Below are positions 51,241 through 59,658 of a DNA stretch of 64,000 bases, piece by piece (position 1 is the first letter of the stretch; each line of letters opens with the position of its first letter). A model generated the notes under the pieces. It saw only the letters and a program-made list of their open reading frames with translations, ran no database searches and was not told the origin of the DNA. This stretch comes from Planotetraspora thailandica (GTDB lineage: Bacteria; Actinomycetota; Actinomycetes; Streptosporangiales; Streptosporangiaceae), in contig NZ_BOOR01000054.1 of the NCBI RefSeq assembly GCF_016863335.1, positions 1 to 64,000 on the forward strand. The letters are read 5' to 3'. The position numbers were made by a program, and so were the translations under genes.

Positions 51241-51662
51241 CGCATGACGACGAGAAGTTTCTCCGCCGGGCGATCCGGCTCGCGGCCGATTCACGGGCGG
51301 CAGGAGACGCGCCGTTCGGTTCCCTCCTGGTGGGCCCGGACGGCACCGTTTTGGCTGAGGACCACAACACGGTCCTCAGCGACGGGGACATCTCGGCACA
51401 CCCGGAGCTGAAACTGGCCCGATGGGCGGCCAGGGAGCTGGATCCCGCCACCGCCGCCGCGACCACGATGTACACCAGTTGCCAGCCCTGCGGAATGTGC
51501 GCCGGCGCCATCGAAAGGTCCGGCCTGGGCCGCGTCGTCTTCGCGCTGTCCGCCGAACAACTCGCCGACCTCAAACCGCACGCCTCTTCGGCCGGCGTAC
51601 GGCAGGACGGCCCCGCCCTGCTGGAAGAGGCGCGGGTTCCCGTCGAGGGCTACTACCGGTGA
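51237..51662 (+). CDS. Nucleoside/cytidine-type deaminase
   Basis: This deaminase has 141 residues. The zinc-binding signature is visible as HPE in AHPELKLARWA near 49-60 and PC-x2-C in SCQPCGMCAGA near 79-89. Most relatives have His-Ala-Glu; this one has His-Pro-Glu, as in guanine deaminase-like and some plant-type enzymes. It could deaminate a purine, pyrimidine or pterin-like base. ATG 51237 overlaps the LLM stop, and CAGGAG precedes it, so the two enzymes likely act in one pathway under the divergent Lrp regulator. Confidence 0.9.
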   Translation: MTHDDEKFLRRAIRLAADSRAAGDAPFGSLLVGPDGTVLAEDHNTVLSDGDISAHPELKLARWAARELDPATAAATTMYTSCQPCGMCAGAIERSGLGRVVFALSAEQLADLKPHASSAGVRQDGPALLEEARVPVEGYYR

Positions 51663-51774
51663 CGCGGGCACGTCCGTAGGCTCGGTCGTGGCCGGCCCAT
51701 GTCCGGTACGGCAGAGCGGCCCCGACGTCTCCGGTGCACGGCGCCACGGCGGTGCCGGCGGACAGGAGAAGACC

Positions 51775-52191
51775 GTGAAATACATGATCCTGAGCTACGC
51801 CTCGCAGCAGGACTACGACAACATGGCCGGGCAGCCGTCCGGCACGCCCGCCTGGTCGCCGGAGGATTTCGCGGCGATGGGCGCGTTCATGGAGGAGTTC
51901 AACAAGAGCCTGGAGGAGTCCGGCGAGCTCGTCGAGACGCGGGGCCTCGTCGCGCCCGTCCACACCCGGAGGGTCGGGTCGCAGGACGGCGTCATCGTCG
52001 TGACGGACGGTCCGTACGCGGAGACCCAGGAGGTGCTCGCCGGCTACTGGATCGTGGAGTGCGACAGCTTCGACCGGGCGACCCAGATCGCCGCCCGGCT
52101 GGGGGAGTGCCCCGCTCCGCCGCAGGTCGCCGCGCGGGCCTACGCGGACGTGCGGCCTCTCGCCGAGTCGCGGTCCGACCTGGAGTTCTGA
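51775..52191 (+). CDS. DGPF/YCII-domain protein paired with a sigma factor
   Basis: This protein of 138 residues is of the YCII-related, DGPF family. The hallmark DGPYAETQE near 82-90 (usual DGPF) and a VEVRPL-like end, here ADVRPL, are visible. Such proteins are found almost always next to ECF sigma factors of group ECF42, and their role is unclear. GTG 51775 has AGGAG seven bases earlier. Its stop codon is overlapped by the sigma gene start. Confidence 0.92.
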   Translation: MKYMILSYASQQDYDNMAGQPSGTPAWSPEDFAAMGAFMEEFNKSLEESGELVETRGLVAPVHTRRVGSQDGVIVVTDGPYAETQEVLAGYWIVECDSFDRATQIAARLGECPAPPQVAARAYADVRPLAESRSDLEF

Positions 52192-53456
52192 TCGAGCCCG
52201 AGCCCGAGACCACGATCGAGGACCTGCTGCGCGAGACGGCGCCGCAGGTCCTCGGTGCGGTGGTGCGGCGATACGGGCACTTCGACACGGCGGAGGACGC
52301 GGTGCAGGAGGCCCTGCTCGCGGCGGCCGTTCAATGGCCGCAGGACGGAGTGCCGGGCAACCCTCTGGGCTGGCTGATCACCGTCGCGTCCCGCAGGCTG
52401 ACCGACCTGCTGCGCAGCAGGCAGGCCCGGGAACGCAGGGAGGACGTCGTCGCCCGGTGGACGCCGGCCGAGCAGTGGCTCGCGCCCGCCGCCGACAGCC
52501 CGGTCTCCGATGCCGACGACACGCTCATCCTGCTGTTCATGTGCTGCCATCCGGCCCTGTCGCCCGCGTCCCAGATCGCGCTCACCCTGCGCGTGGTCGG
52601 CGGCCTGACCACGGCGGAGATCGCCAGGGCGTTCCTCGTGCCCGAGGCGACCATGACCCGGCGCATCACCCGGGCCAAGAAGACCGTCAAGGACAGCGGC
52701 ATCCCGTTCGGAATGCCGCAGGGGCGGCAACGGGACGAACGGCTCCGCGCGGTGCTGCACGTGCTCTATCTGATCTTCAATGAGGGTTATGCCAGCACGT
52801 CGGGGTCGAACCTGCATCGCCCCGAACTGTCGGCCGAGGCGATCCGGCTGACCCGGATCGTTCACCGGCTCATGCCCGGTGCCGGCGAGGTGGCCGGACT
52901 GCTCGCGCTCATGTTGCTCACCGACGCCCGCCGGCCCGCGCGCACCGGTCCGGACGGCGGGCTCATCCCGATGGCCGAACAGGACCGCAGTCTCTGGAAC
53001 GCCGAGCAGATCGCCGAGGGAGTCGCACTCGTCACCGACGCGCTTCCCCGGGGCAGGCCCGGGCCGTACCAGTTGCAGGCGGCGATCGCCGCCGTCCACG
53101 ACGAGGCGCCGAGCGCGGAGCAGACCGACTGGCCGCAGATCAAGGCGTTGTACGAACTGCTCATGGGCATCGCGGGCAATCCCATGGTGGCGTTGAACCA
53201 CGCCGTCGCGGTCGCCATGGCGGACGGCCCGCGCGCGGGTCTCGACCTGATCGGCGAGCTCGAGTCGGACACCAGGTTGGCCGAGGACCATCGGCTCCAC
53301 GCCGTCCGGGCGCATCTGCTGGAGATGGCGGGTGACCTCGCGGGGGCGTACGCGGCTTATCAGGAGGCGGCCAGGAGGACGACCAACCTCCCCCAGCAGC
53401 GCTATCTCCACGCCAAAGCCACCCGCCTGACCGTCACCCCCACCCTTTACCCGTGA
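52188..53456 (+). CDS. ECF sigma factor with long C-terminal extension, ECF42 type
   Basis: The protein has 422 residues. Sigma region 2 covers about 10-90 (RRYGHFDTAEDAVQEALL) and region 4 about 115-175 (GGLTTAEIARAFLVPEATMTRR, shown in part). A helical extension at about 190-422 contains NEGYASTSG and TPR-like repeats, typical of ECF42. These sigma factors lack an anti-sigma and may be controlled through the extension or the DGPF partner. No ATG, GTG or TTG precedes region 2 in this frame, so the likely start is CTG 52188, which overlaps the DGPF stop as CTGA. Its own TGA lies inside the first repeat of array B. Confidence 0.88.
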   Translation: MIEPEPETTIEDLLRETAPQVLGAVVRRYGHFDTAEDAVQEALLAAAVQWPQDGVPGNPLGWLITVASRRLTDLLRSRQARERREDVVARWTPAEQWLAPAADSPVSDADDTLILLFMCCHPALSPASQIALTLRVVGGLTTAEIARAFLVPEATMTRRITRAKKTVKDSGIPFGMPQGRQRDERLRAVLHVLYLIFNEGYASTSGSNLHRPELSAEAIRLTRIVHRLMPGAGEVAGLLALMLLTDARRPARTGPDGGLIPMAEQDRSLWNAEQIAEGVALVTDALPRGRPGPYQLQAAIAAVHDEAPSAEQTDWPQIKALYELLMGIAGNPMVALNHAVAVAMADGPRAGLDLIGELESDTRLAEDHRLHAVRAHLLEMAGDLAGAYAAYQEAARRTTNLPQQRYLHAKATRLTVTPTLYP

Positions 53457-53825
53457 TCATGCAGAAGTTCGGCAGGACCCGGGCTGACCGGGCCCCCTCT
53501 GGCCGTGATCATGCAGAAGTTCGGTGGTATGCCGTGTGACCTGGGCTTTCGTTCATCGTGATCATGCAGAAGTTCGCGCGAAGCCTTGTCTGCCTGCGGA
53601 AACGCATTTCGTGATCATGCAACGCCCTTCGCCGATTGTGTGACGGGGTCGTCACTGCATGATCACGAAACTTGTCTGCGCACGTCAGAGGGCGTTTCAG
53701 CGAAGATCTGCATGATCACGGATGGGGAACGCGCATGTCAGAGGGCGTTTCGGCGAACTTCTGCATGATCACGGGGCGGGTGTGCGCAGGTCAACCGGGC
53801 CTCTCTCGAACTTCTGCATGATCAC
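53453..53825. repeat. Inverted array B of 53-bp repeat units
   Basis: Forward copies of GTGATCATGCAGAAGTTC lie at 53453, 53505 and 53558. Short central copies are GTGATCATGCA at 53611-53621 and TGCATGATCAC at 53656-53666, around a 34-base loop. Inverted copies lie at 53702 (variant GAAGATCTGCATGATCAC), 53755 and 53808-53825. Five of six gaps are 35 bp and the first is 34. Each gap has the core ACCTGCG or a close variant at the same offset as in array A. It lies between convergent genes, and the first repeat contains the stop codon of the sigma gene. Confidence 0.9.
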
Positions 53826-53865
53826 GCCCAAAGACACACGCGCGCCCAAAGACATCAACAAGGGG

Positions 53866-54504
53866 TCAGGGGGTGTTGGCGTGGGCGGTTTGGAGGGCGG
53901 ACAGGAAGAGTTCGACGGGCTGGGCGCCCGAGACGCCGTAGGCGCGGTCGAGCACGAAGAACGGCACGCCCGTCGCCCCGAGCGTCGCCGCCTCGCGGAT
54001 GTCGGCCTCGACGTCCTTGGTGTAGTCGTCGCCTGCCAGCACCCGCCGCGCCTCGTCGGCGGGGACGCCGACCTCACCGCTCAGCCGTACGAGGGTTTCG
54101 GTGTCGTTGAGCGTCTCGCCTTCGATGAGCTGGGCGCGCATGAGCCGCTCGTGCATCTGCGGGCCGAGGCCGTGCGCCTTGGCGAGATGGGTCAGCCGGT
54201 GCGCGTCGAACGTGTTGACCATGACGGACTTCTCGAAGTCGTACTCGAGGCCCTCCTCGGCGGCCAGCGCCTTCACGCGGTCGGTCATCGCGCGCACCTG
54301 CGAGGTCGACCCTCCGAACTTCTCTGACAAAGCCTCGAAAACGGGCTGGCTGACGCCCTTGGGATAGCTCGGGTCCAGCTGGAAGCTGCGCCACACCAAC
54401 TCGACCTCGTCGGCGTGCTCGAACCCGGCGAGGGCCTTCTCCAGCCGCCGCTTGCCGATGTAGCACCACGGGCACACGACGTCGGACCACACTTCGACCT
54501 GCAC
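53866..54504 (-). CDS. DsbA-family oxidoreductase, FrnE-like
   Basis: The protein has 212 residues: a thioredoxin fold with the redox pair CPWC near 11-14 at the N-terminus, a helical insertion (about 60-150), and a cis-Pro in ATGVPFFVLDRAYGVSGAQP near 178-197, the FrnE hallmark. There is no signal peptide, so it acts in the cytoplasm. Relatives are involved in polyketide folding (FrnE) or oxidative-stress defence. A 47-residue Cys-containing peptide gene lies 46 bp upstream on the same strand. Its 3' end faces array B. Confidence 0.92.
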   Translation of the reverse strand: MQVEVWSDVVCPWCYIGKRRLEKALAGFEHADEVELVWRSFQLDPSYPKGVSQPVFEALSEKFGGSTSQVRAMTDRVKALAAEEGLEYDFEKSVMVNTFDAHRLTHLAKAHGLGPQMHERLMRAQLIEGETLNDTETLVRLSGEVGVPADEARRVLAGDDYTKDVEADIREAATLGATGVPFFVLDRAYGVSGAQPVELFLSALQTAHANTP

Positions 54505-54550
54505 TGACTTCCCCTTGCTCAGAGATTGCTCAAAGAAACGGGTCTCGCGC

Positions 54551-54694
54551 CTACATGCACGTCCCGTCGACCGAGCACGTATCGGCGTTCTCCGTGTTCA
54601 GCACCACCAGACGGGGGACCGCCCGCACCGGTTCCGCGGCAGCGACGCTATGAGTGGCATCCTGCTGCGCGGACGGCTCCTGCAGGGTTTCCAT
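54551..54694 (-). CDS. Short peptide with C-terminal Cys motif, RiPP-like
   Basis: This 47-residue peptide starts METLQEPSAQ and ends NTENADTCSVDGTCM, with an acidic front, a hydrophobic PRLVVLNT middle and two cysteines close to the C-terminus. ATG 54694 has a strong AGGAGGA site five bases before it; an ATG seven codons earlier (54715) is possible. A leader-core layout with Ser, Thr and Cys at the end is like ribosomally made, modified peptides, but no modifying enzyme is seen within several kilobases. The next gene downstream encodes a cytoplasmic DsbA-like protein that could act on the cysteines (inference). I do not recognise the family. Confidence 0.6.
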   Translation of the reverse strand: METLQEPSAQQDATHSVAAAEPVRAVPRLVVLNTENADTCSVDGTCM

Positions 54695-54758
54695 CGGCTC
54701 CTCCTGGTTGCTCATGTGCGCGTAACACCCGCCGTATCGCAATAAATCCCGATTGGGG

Positions 54759-55706
54759 TCAGCGGCTGACGACATTCCGCATGGGGGTGCCCGCGAGGAA
54801 CGCCCGGACGTTCTCCGCGATGAGCTCGTCGGCCCCGAGCGGTCGTCCTCCCGCCGCGTGCGGGCTGATGATGACGTCGGGTTCGTCCCACAAAGGGGAG
54901 TCGGCGGGCAGCGGCTCGGTCTCGAAGACATCGAGCGCGGCCCCGGCCAACCGGCCGCTCCTGATGGCGGACACCAGGGCGTCGGCGTCGACGGTGGCAC
55001 CACGTCCCACGTTGACCAGCCAGGCGTGGGGCGGCAGCAGCGCGAGCAGCCGGGCGTCGAGCGCGTGGCGGGTGTCGCTCGTCGCAGGCAGGATCATGAT
55101 CAGCAGATCGGCCGCAGGCAGCGCGGCGGGTAGCTCTTCCTCGGTGATCACCGGGTAGCCCTCACGCGTCCCCGCGGTGCGGGCCACCCCGGTGACCCGG
55201 GCGCCGAGCGCGGTCAGCAGCGGCGCGAGTTCACCGGCGATCGAGCCGAATCCCCAGATCAGCACCTCGGCGTCCCGGAGCGTGCGGAACTCCCCAGCCG
55301 TGGTGATCGGCTGCACGCCGCCGAACTCGCCCGCCCAGCGACGGCCGATCTGGGCCCGGGTCAGGCGGTGCAGCCGGCGTGCGGCGGCCAGCACGAGCGC
55401 GAGCGTGTGCTCGGCGACCGGGCGGTCGTGGAGCGAGCGTCCCGAGGTGATGACGACATCGGGCGCGAACCCGGCCGCCACCACTTGGTCGGGGCCTGCG
55501 GCCAGCGACTGCACCCAGCGCACCGCGGTGAGCCTCTTCGCCGCGTCCGCCAGCTGGTCCGTCGGGTTCCCCCAGGTCACGAGGATGTCGGCGTCCGTGG
55601 CGTGCCCGGGGATCGGCTCGTCGGGGGAGTACTGGACGGCGGTGACGCCCTCAGGCAGAGACGGGTCCAGCGGGATGCTGGTCGGCAGCAGGATCTTCAG
55701 GCTCAT
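54759..55706 (-). CDS. D-2-hydroxyacid dehydrogenase
   Basis: The enzyme has 315 residues. The NAD site is VLIWGFGSIAGELAPLL near 145-161, with GFGSIA in place of the usual GLGxIG. The catalytic triad appears as Arg in VNVGRGATVD near 232-241, Glu in VFETEPLPADSPLW near 262-275 and His in SPHAAGG near 285. It interconverts a 2-oxoacid and a D-2-hydroxyacid; the substrate is unknown. ATG 55706 is preceded by AGGAG. It is divergent from the sugar-acid operon at 56028 and may share its control region. Confidence 0.92.
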   Translation of the reverse strand: MSLKILLPTSIPLDPSLPEGVTAVQYSPDEPIPGHATDADILVTWGNPTDQLADAAKRLTAVRWVQSLAAGPDQVVAAGFAPDVVITSGRSLHDRPVAEHTLALVLAAARRLHRLTRAQIGRRWAGEFGGVQPITTAGEFRTLRDAEVLIWGFGSIAGELAPLLTALGARVTGVARTAGTREGYPVITEEELPAALPAADLLIMILPATSDTRHALDARLLALLPPHAWLVNVGRGATVDADALVSAIRSGRLAGAALDVFETEPLPADSPLWDEPDVIISPHAAGGRPLGADELIAENVRAFLAGTPMRNVVSR

Positions 55707-55891
55707 CGGGCTCCTCGTCGGCGTCCGGACGGGTGGTGGAGATCTTACAGAGTGGCCGTGCGCAGCCGAGTTTCGAGGTGGTCGCCTGCCGAGTCGTACG
55801 GATGACCCGCCGGCGCGAACCCGCACGTCACCATATGTACTCGCTCTGCCGGGACGTTGAGACATCGGCGGTCATGTCATCGAAAATCATG

Positions 55892-55951
55892 TTGACATGT
55901 CACATGTGAGTTCCGAAACCATTGACGACATATGTTCGTAACACCTAGCGT
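55892..55951 (+). promoter_or_regulatory. Candidate promoter and operator of the sugar-acid operon
   Basis: TTGACG (55922-55927), an 18-bp gap and TAGCGT (55946-55951) form a possible promoter about 75 bp before ATG 56028. Just upstream lies the perfect palindrome TGACATGTCA (55893-55902), overlapping a TTGACA, and an ACATATGT palindrome lies between the boxes. Either could be bound by the LacI protein encoded in the operon. The rest of the 321-bp gap 55707-56027 shows no gene. Confidence 0.4.
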
Positions 55952-56027
55952 TTGGGGCATTCGAGTTCAGGCCTAAGCAGAGGGTCACCCGCCCGACCGC
56001 GGCGGCCGCCGAGACGGTTGGGGTCGA

Positions 56028-57134
56028 ATGAAAGCCGCTCTGCTGGAAAATGTCGGAACTCCCCTTGTCGTCCGCGAGCTGACGCTCGACGAGCCGCACG
56101 AGGGTGAGGTGCTCGTCAGGGTCGAGGCGGCCGGCGTGTGCCACAGCGACCAGCACTATCTCGCCGGGGACCTGCGATGCCCGCTCCCGGTAGTGCCCGG
56201 CCACGAGGGCGCGGGCGTGGTCGAGGCCGTCGGCCCCGGCGTCACCCGTGTCGCCCCGGGAGACCGGGTCTGCCTCATGTGGCGGCCCCGCTGCGGCCAG
56301 TGCAGGAACTGCCTGGTCGGACGGCCCGCACTGTGCGAGGCGGCGGGCATCCAGGCGAGTTCGGGCGGCCTGCTCGACGGCACCAGCCGCCTGAGCTCCG
56401 CCGGTGCGAAGGTGCACCACCTGCTGGGCGTGTCCTGCTTCGCCGAATACAGCGTCGTCTCCGAGCGCGCCGTCGTGCCGGTGCCGGAGGGGGTGCCCGC
56501 CGAGATCGCCGCCATCGCCGGCTGCGCGGTCATCACCGGCGTCGGCGCCGTACTGAACGCGATCGGCCGGTGCGCGGGCGACGGCATCGTCATCTTCGGG
56601 GCCGGCGGCGTCGGCCTGTCGAGCGTGCTCGGCGCGGTGCTGGCCGGGGCCAACCCCATCGTCGCCGTCGACGTCGTGCCCGAACGCCTCGAAATGGCGG
56701 CGAGCCTCGGCGCCACGCACACGGTGAACGCCGCCCGCGACGACGTGGCCGACGCGCTGCACACCATCCGCCCCGGGGGAATGGAGTGGGCGATCGAGGC
56801 CATCGGACGGCCCGCCACGCTCGAGACGGCCGTCGACGTGCTGCGCCCGGGCGGCACGCTCGTGGCGGTCGGCCTCGGCGCGGTCGGCACCACGTTCTCC
56901 GTGCCGATCAACGTGCTCGTCCAGCGGGAGAAGCGGGTGGTCGGCAGCCTGTACGGCTCGGCCAACCCGCTCGTCGACCTGCCGCGGCTGTTCGAGCTCT
57001 ATCTCGCCGGGCGGCTGCCGCTGGACGCTCTCGTCGGGCGGCGCTACACCCTCGACCACATCAACGAGGCCTTCGCCGACCTCACCAGCGGATCGGTCGG
57101 CCGGGGCGTGGTTCTCCCATGGGAGTCGCAGTGA
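56028..57134 (+). CDS. Zinc-dependent alcohol dehydrogenase, MDR family
   Basis: The enzyme has 368 residues. Catalytic zinc ligands are C38-H-S-D near 38-41, GHEGAG near 59-64 and the later Cys in AGCAVITG near 165. The structural zinc set C-x2-C-x2-C-x7-C is visible as CGQCRNCLVGRPALC. The NAD fold is IVIFGAGGVGLSSVLG. It oxidises an alcohol or sugar; in this operon it could make an aldonate precursor or oxidise an intermediate. The next gene overlaps its stop by 4 bp. Confidence 0.93.
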   Translation: MKAALLENVGTPLVVRELTLDEPHEGEVLVRVEAAGVCHSDQHYLAGDLRCPLPVVPGHEGAGVVEAVGPGVTRVAPGDRVCLMWRPRCGQCRNCLVGRPALCEAAGIQASSGGLLDGTSRLSSAGAKVHHLLGVSCFAEYSVVSERAVVPVPEGVPAEIAAIAGCAVITGVGAVLNAIGRCAGDGIVIFGAGGVGLSSVLGAVLAGANPIVAVDVVPERLEMAASLGATHTVNAARDDVADALHTIRPGGMEWAIEAIGRPATLETAVDVLRPGGTLVAVGLGAVGTTFSVPINVLVQREKRVVGSLYGSANPLVDLPRLFELYLAGRLPLDALVGRRYTLDHINEAFADLTSGSVGRGVVLPWESQ

Positions 57135-57916
57135 CCATCGCACATGACGAGCTTCGCTACGCCACGTATCCGAGCCTGCGCGACCGGGTCGCCTTCGTCA
57201 GCGGAGGATCGACCGGCCTCGGTTCGGAGTTCGTCGCCGCGCTCGCGGCCCAGGGCGTCCGCGTCGGGTTCGCCGACATCGACGTCGCCGGGGCGGGGCG
57301 GCTGCTGGACCGGCTGAGCCGTACGGACTGTCCCGAGCCGGTGTTCGTCGAGGCCGACGTGCGCGACGTCGGCCAGGTGCGGGCGGCCGTCGCCGAGGTG
57401 ACGGACAGGCTCGGGCCGATCTCGATCCTCGTCAACAACGCGGCCAGCGACGAGCGCCACGACTCGGCGACGGTCGACGAGGCGTACTGGGACAACGCGA
57501 TCGCGGTGAACCTGAAGCACCACTTCTTCGCGATCCAGGCGGTCGTCCCCGGCATGCGTGAGCTCGGGGGCGGATCGATCATCAATCTGGGGTCGATCAG
57601 CGCCCACGCCGACTTCACCGGCCTCCCGGCGTACGTGACGGCCAAGGCGGGCATCGAGGGCCTCACCCGCACGCTGGCCCGCGAACTCGGGCCGGACCGC
57701 ATCCGCGTCAACTGCGTCATCCCGGGCTGGGTCTTCACCGAGCGGCAGCTCGCACAGCTGGTCACGCCCGAGACGCTGGAGAAACTCGGCCAGGTGCAGT
57801 CGCTGAAGGACAACATCATGCCGGTCGACGTCGCGCGGCTGGTCTTGTGGCTGGCGGCCGATGACAGCACGATGTGCACCGGCCAGAAGTGGATCGTCGA
57901 CGGAGGGTGGATGTGA
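57131..57916 (+). CDS. Short-chain dehydrogenase, sugar-oxidising candidate
   Basis: The protein has 261 residues with a full SDR set: GGSTGLGS near 25-32, NNAAS near 100-104, Ser in NLGSISAHA near 153-161, Tyr and Lys in YVTAKAGIEG near 168-177, and the end MCTGQKWIVDGGWM. Proteins with this ending and position often are aldose 1-dehydrogenases of the XylB type. Here it may oxidise a pentose to its lactone, the first step of a Weimberg pathway. The start GTG overlaps the previous stop, and its own stop overlaps the dehydratase start. Confidence 0.92.
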   Translation: MTIAHDELRYATYPSLRDRVAFVSGGSTGLGSEFVAALAAQGVRVGFADIDVAGAGRLLDRLSRTDCPEPVFVEADVRDVGQVRAAVAEVTDRLGPISILVNNAASDERHDSATVDEAYWDNAIAVNLKHHFFAIQAVVPGMRELGGGSIINLGSISAHADFTGLPAYVTAKAGIEGLTRTLARELGPDRIRVNCVIPGWVFTERQLAQLVTPETLEKLGQVQSLKDNIMPVDVARLVLWLAADDSTMCTGQKWIVDGGWM

Positions 57917-59658
57917 ACGACACGACAGGGCCGGCACAGGGCAAGAGGCGCAGCGCGCACTGGTTCGCCGCCGAGGGACGCTCGGGCATGCTGTACCGCT
58001 CCTGGATGCGCAACCAGGGGTTCGGCCCGGAGGTGTTCGACGGCCGGCCGGTCATCGGCATCGCCACCACCTGGTCGGAGCTGGCTCCGTGCAACTCCCA
58101 CCTGGACCGGGTGGCAGACGCGGTGAAGCGCGGCGTCTGGCAGGCCGGCGGCTTCCCGCTGGTGTTTCCCGTGCCGGCGACCGGCGAGACGCTGATGCGC
58201 CCCACCGCGATGCTGTACCGCAACATGCTCGCCATGGCGGCCGAAGAGCTCATCAGGGCCAACCCGCTGGACGGCGTGGTGCTGCTCTCCGGCTGCGACA
58301 AGACGACGCCCGGGCTGCTCATGGGGGCGGCCAGCGTGGACCTCCCGGCGGTGATGGTGACCGGGGGCCCGATGCTCAACGGCAAGTTCCAGGGCCGCGA
58401 CGTCGGCTCGGGCACCCACGTGTGGAAGTTCGAGGCGGAGATCAAGGCCGGGCGTATGACGGTCGAGGAGGGCTACGCCGCCGAGGGCTGCATGGCCCGC
58501 TCGAACGGGCACTGCATGACGATGGGCACCGCCTCGACGATGGCGTGCATGGCCGAGGCGCTCGGCATGCAGCTGCCCGGGTCGGCGACCTGGCCCGCGG
58601 TCGACATGCGGCGGCTGGAGGTCGCCCAGCAGGCCGGGCAGCGGATCGTCGACATGGTCGAGCGGGATCTGCGGCCGAGCACGATCCTCACCCGTGAGGC
58701 GTTCGAGAACGCGATCAGGACCAACGCCGCCATCGGCGGGTCGACCAACGCGATCATCCATCTGACCGCACTGGCGGGCCGCCTCGGCGTCGACCTGTCG
58801 CTCGACGACTTCGACGCCCTCGCCCGCGACGTGCCGACCGTCGTCGACCTCATGCCGTCCGGCCGGTTCCTGATGGAGGACTTCTGCTACGCGGGCGGCC
58901 TGCCCGCCGTGATGCGCCAGCTCGACGAGGCCGGTCTGCTGCACCCGGACGCGGTCACCGTCAGCGGCGCGACCATCCGGGAGAACGTGGCGGACGCGCC
59001 CTGCTGGAACACCGAGGTGATCCGCCCGCTGGCCGAGCCGCTGCAGCCCGCCGGCACCGGCACCGCGATCCTGCGCGGCAACCTCGCCCCGAACGGCGCG
59101 GTCATCAAGCAGTCGGCCGCGTCGCCGTCCCTGATGCGCCACGTGGGCAGGGCGCTGGTGTTCGACTCGCCGGAGGCCTACCACGCGGTGTGCGACGACG
59201 ACGACCTCGACGTTACGCCCGACGACGTGCTGGTCATCCGGGGCGCGGGGCCGAAGGGCTACCCGGGCATGCCGGAGGTGGCCAACGTGCCGCTGCCCGC
59301 GAAGCTGCTGCGCGCCGGGGTGAGCGACATGGTGCGCGTCAGCGACGGGCGCATGAGCGGCACAGGGTTCGGCACCGTCGTGCTGCACGTCTCGCCGGAG
59401 GCCGCGGTCGGCGGCCCGCTCGCGCTGGTGCGCACCGGTGACCGCATCGAGCTCGACGTGCCGGCCAGGCGGCTGACCCTGCACGTCGGCGACGAGGAGC
59501 TCGAACGGCGGAAGGCCGAGTGGCGGGCTCCCGCCGCCGAGGACGAGGGAGGCTACCGCTGGCTCTACCGTGAGCACGTGCTGCAGGCCGACCACGGAGC
59601 CGACTTCGACTTCCTGCGCGGCGGACGAGGAAGCGAGGTGCCGCGTGACTCCCACTGA
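57913..59658 (+). CDS. IlvD/Edd-family sugar-acid dehydratase
   Basis: This dehydratase has 581 residues. Cluster and metal motifs are NSHLDRVADAVK near 56-67, SGCDKTTPGLLMGAASVDLP, shown in part, near 124-143, and the third-Cys block EGCMARSNGHCMTMGTASTM near 193-212. The length and these motifs fit pentonate dehydratases such as D-xylonate or L-arabonate dehydratase better than the branched-chain enzyme. It makes a 2-keto-3-deoxy acid from the aldonate. It follows the SDR gene by a 4-bp overlap, and the LacI gene starts inside its last 14 bp. Confidence 0.93.
   Translation: MNDTTGPAQGKRRSAHWFAAEGRSGMLYRSWMRNQGFGPEVFDGRPVIGIATTWSELAPCNSHLDRVADAVKRGVWQAGGFPLVFPVPATGETLMRPTAMLYRNMLAMAAEELIRANPLDGVVLLSGCDKTTPGLLMGAASVDLPAVMVTGGPMLNGKFQGRDVGSGTHVWKFEAEIKAGRMTVEEGYAAEGCMARSNGHCMTMGTASTMACMAEALGMQLPGSATWPAVDMRRLEVAQQAGQRIVDMVERDLRPSTILTREAFENAIRTNAAIGGSTNAIIHLTALAGRLGVDLSLDDFDALARDVPTVVDLMPSGRFLMEDFCYAGGLPAVMRQLDEAGLLHPDAVTVSGATIRENVADAPCWNTEVIRPLAEPLQPAGTGTAILRGNLAPNGAVIKQSAASPSLMRHVGRALVFDSPEAYHAVCDDDDLDVTPDDVLVIRGAGPKGYPGMPEVANVPLPAKLLRAGVSDMVRVSDGRMSGTGFGTVVLHVSPEAAVGGPLALVRTGDRIELDVPARRLTLHVGDEELERRKAEWRAPAAEDEGGYRWLYREHVLQADHGADFDFLRGGRGSEVPRDSH

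Noticed and set aside
53453-53825. CRISPR array at the second repeat cluster
   Set aside because: Same reasons as for the first cluster: mirror orientation and partly conserved gaps with no cas genes.
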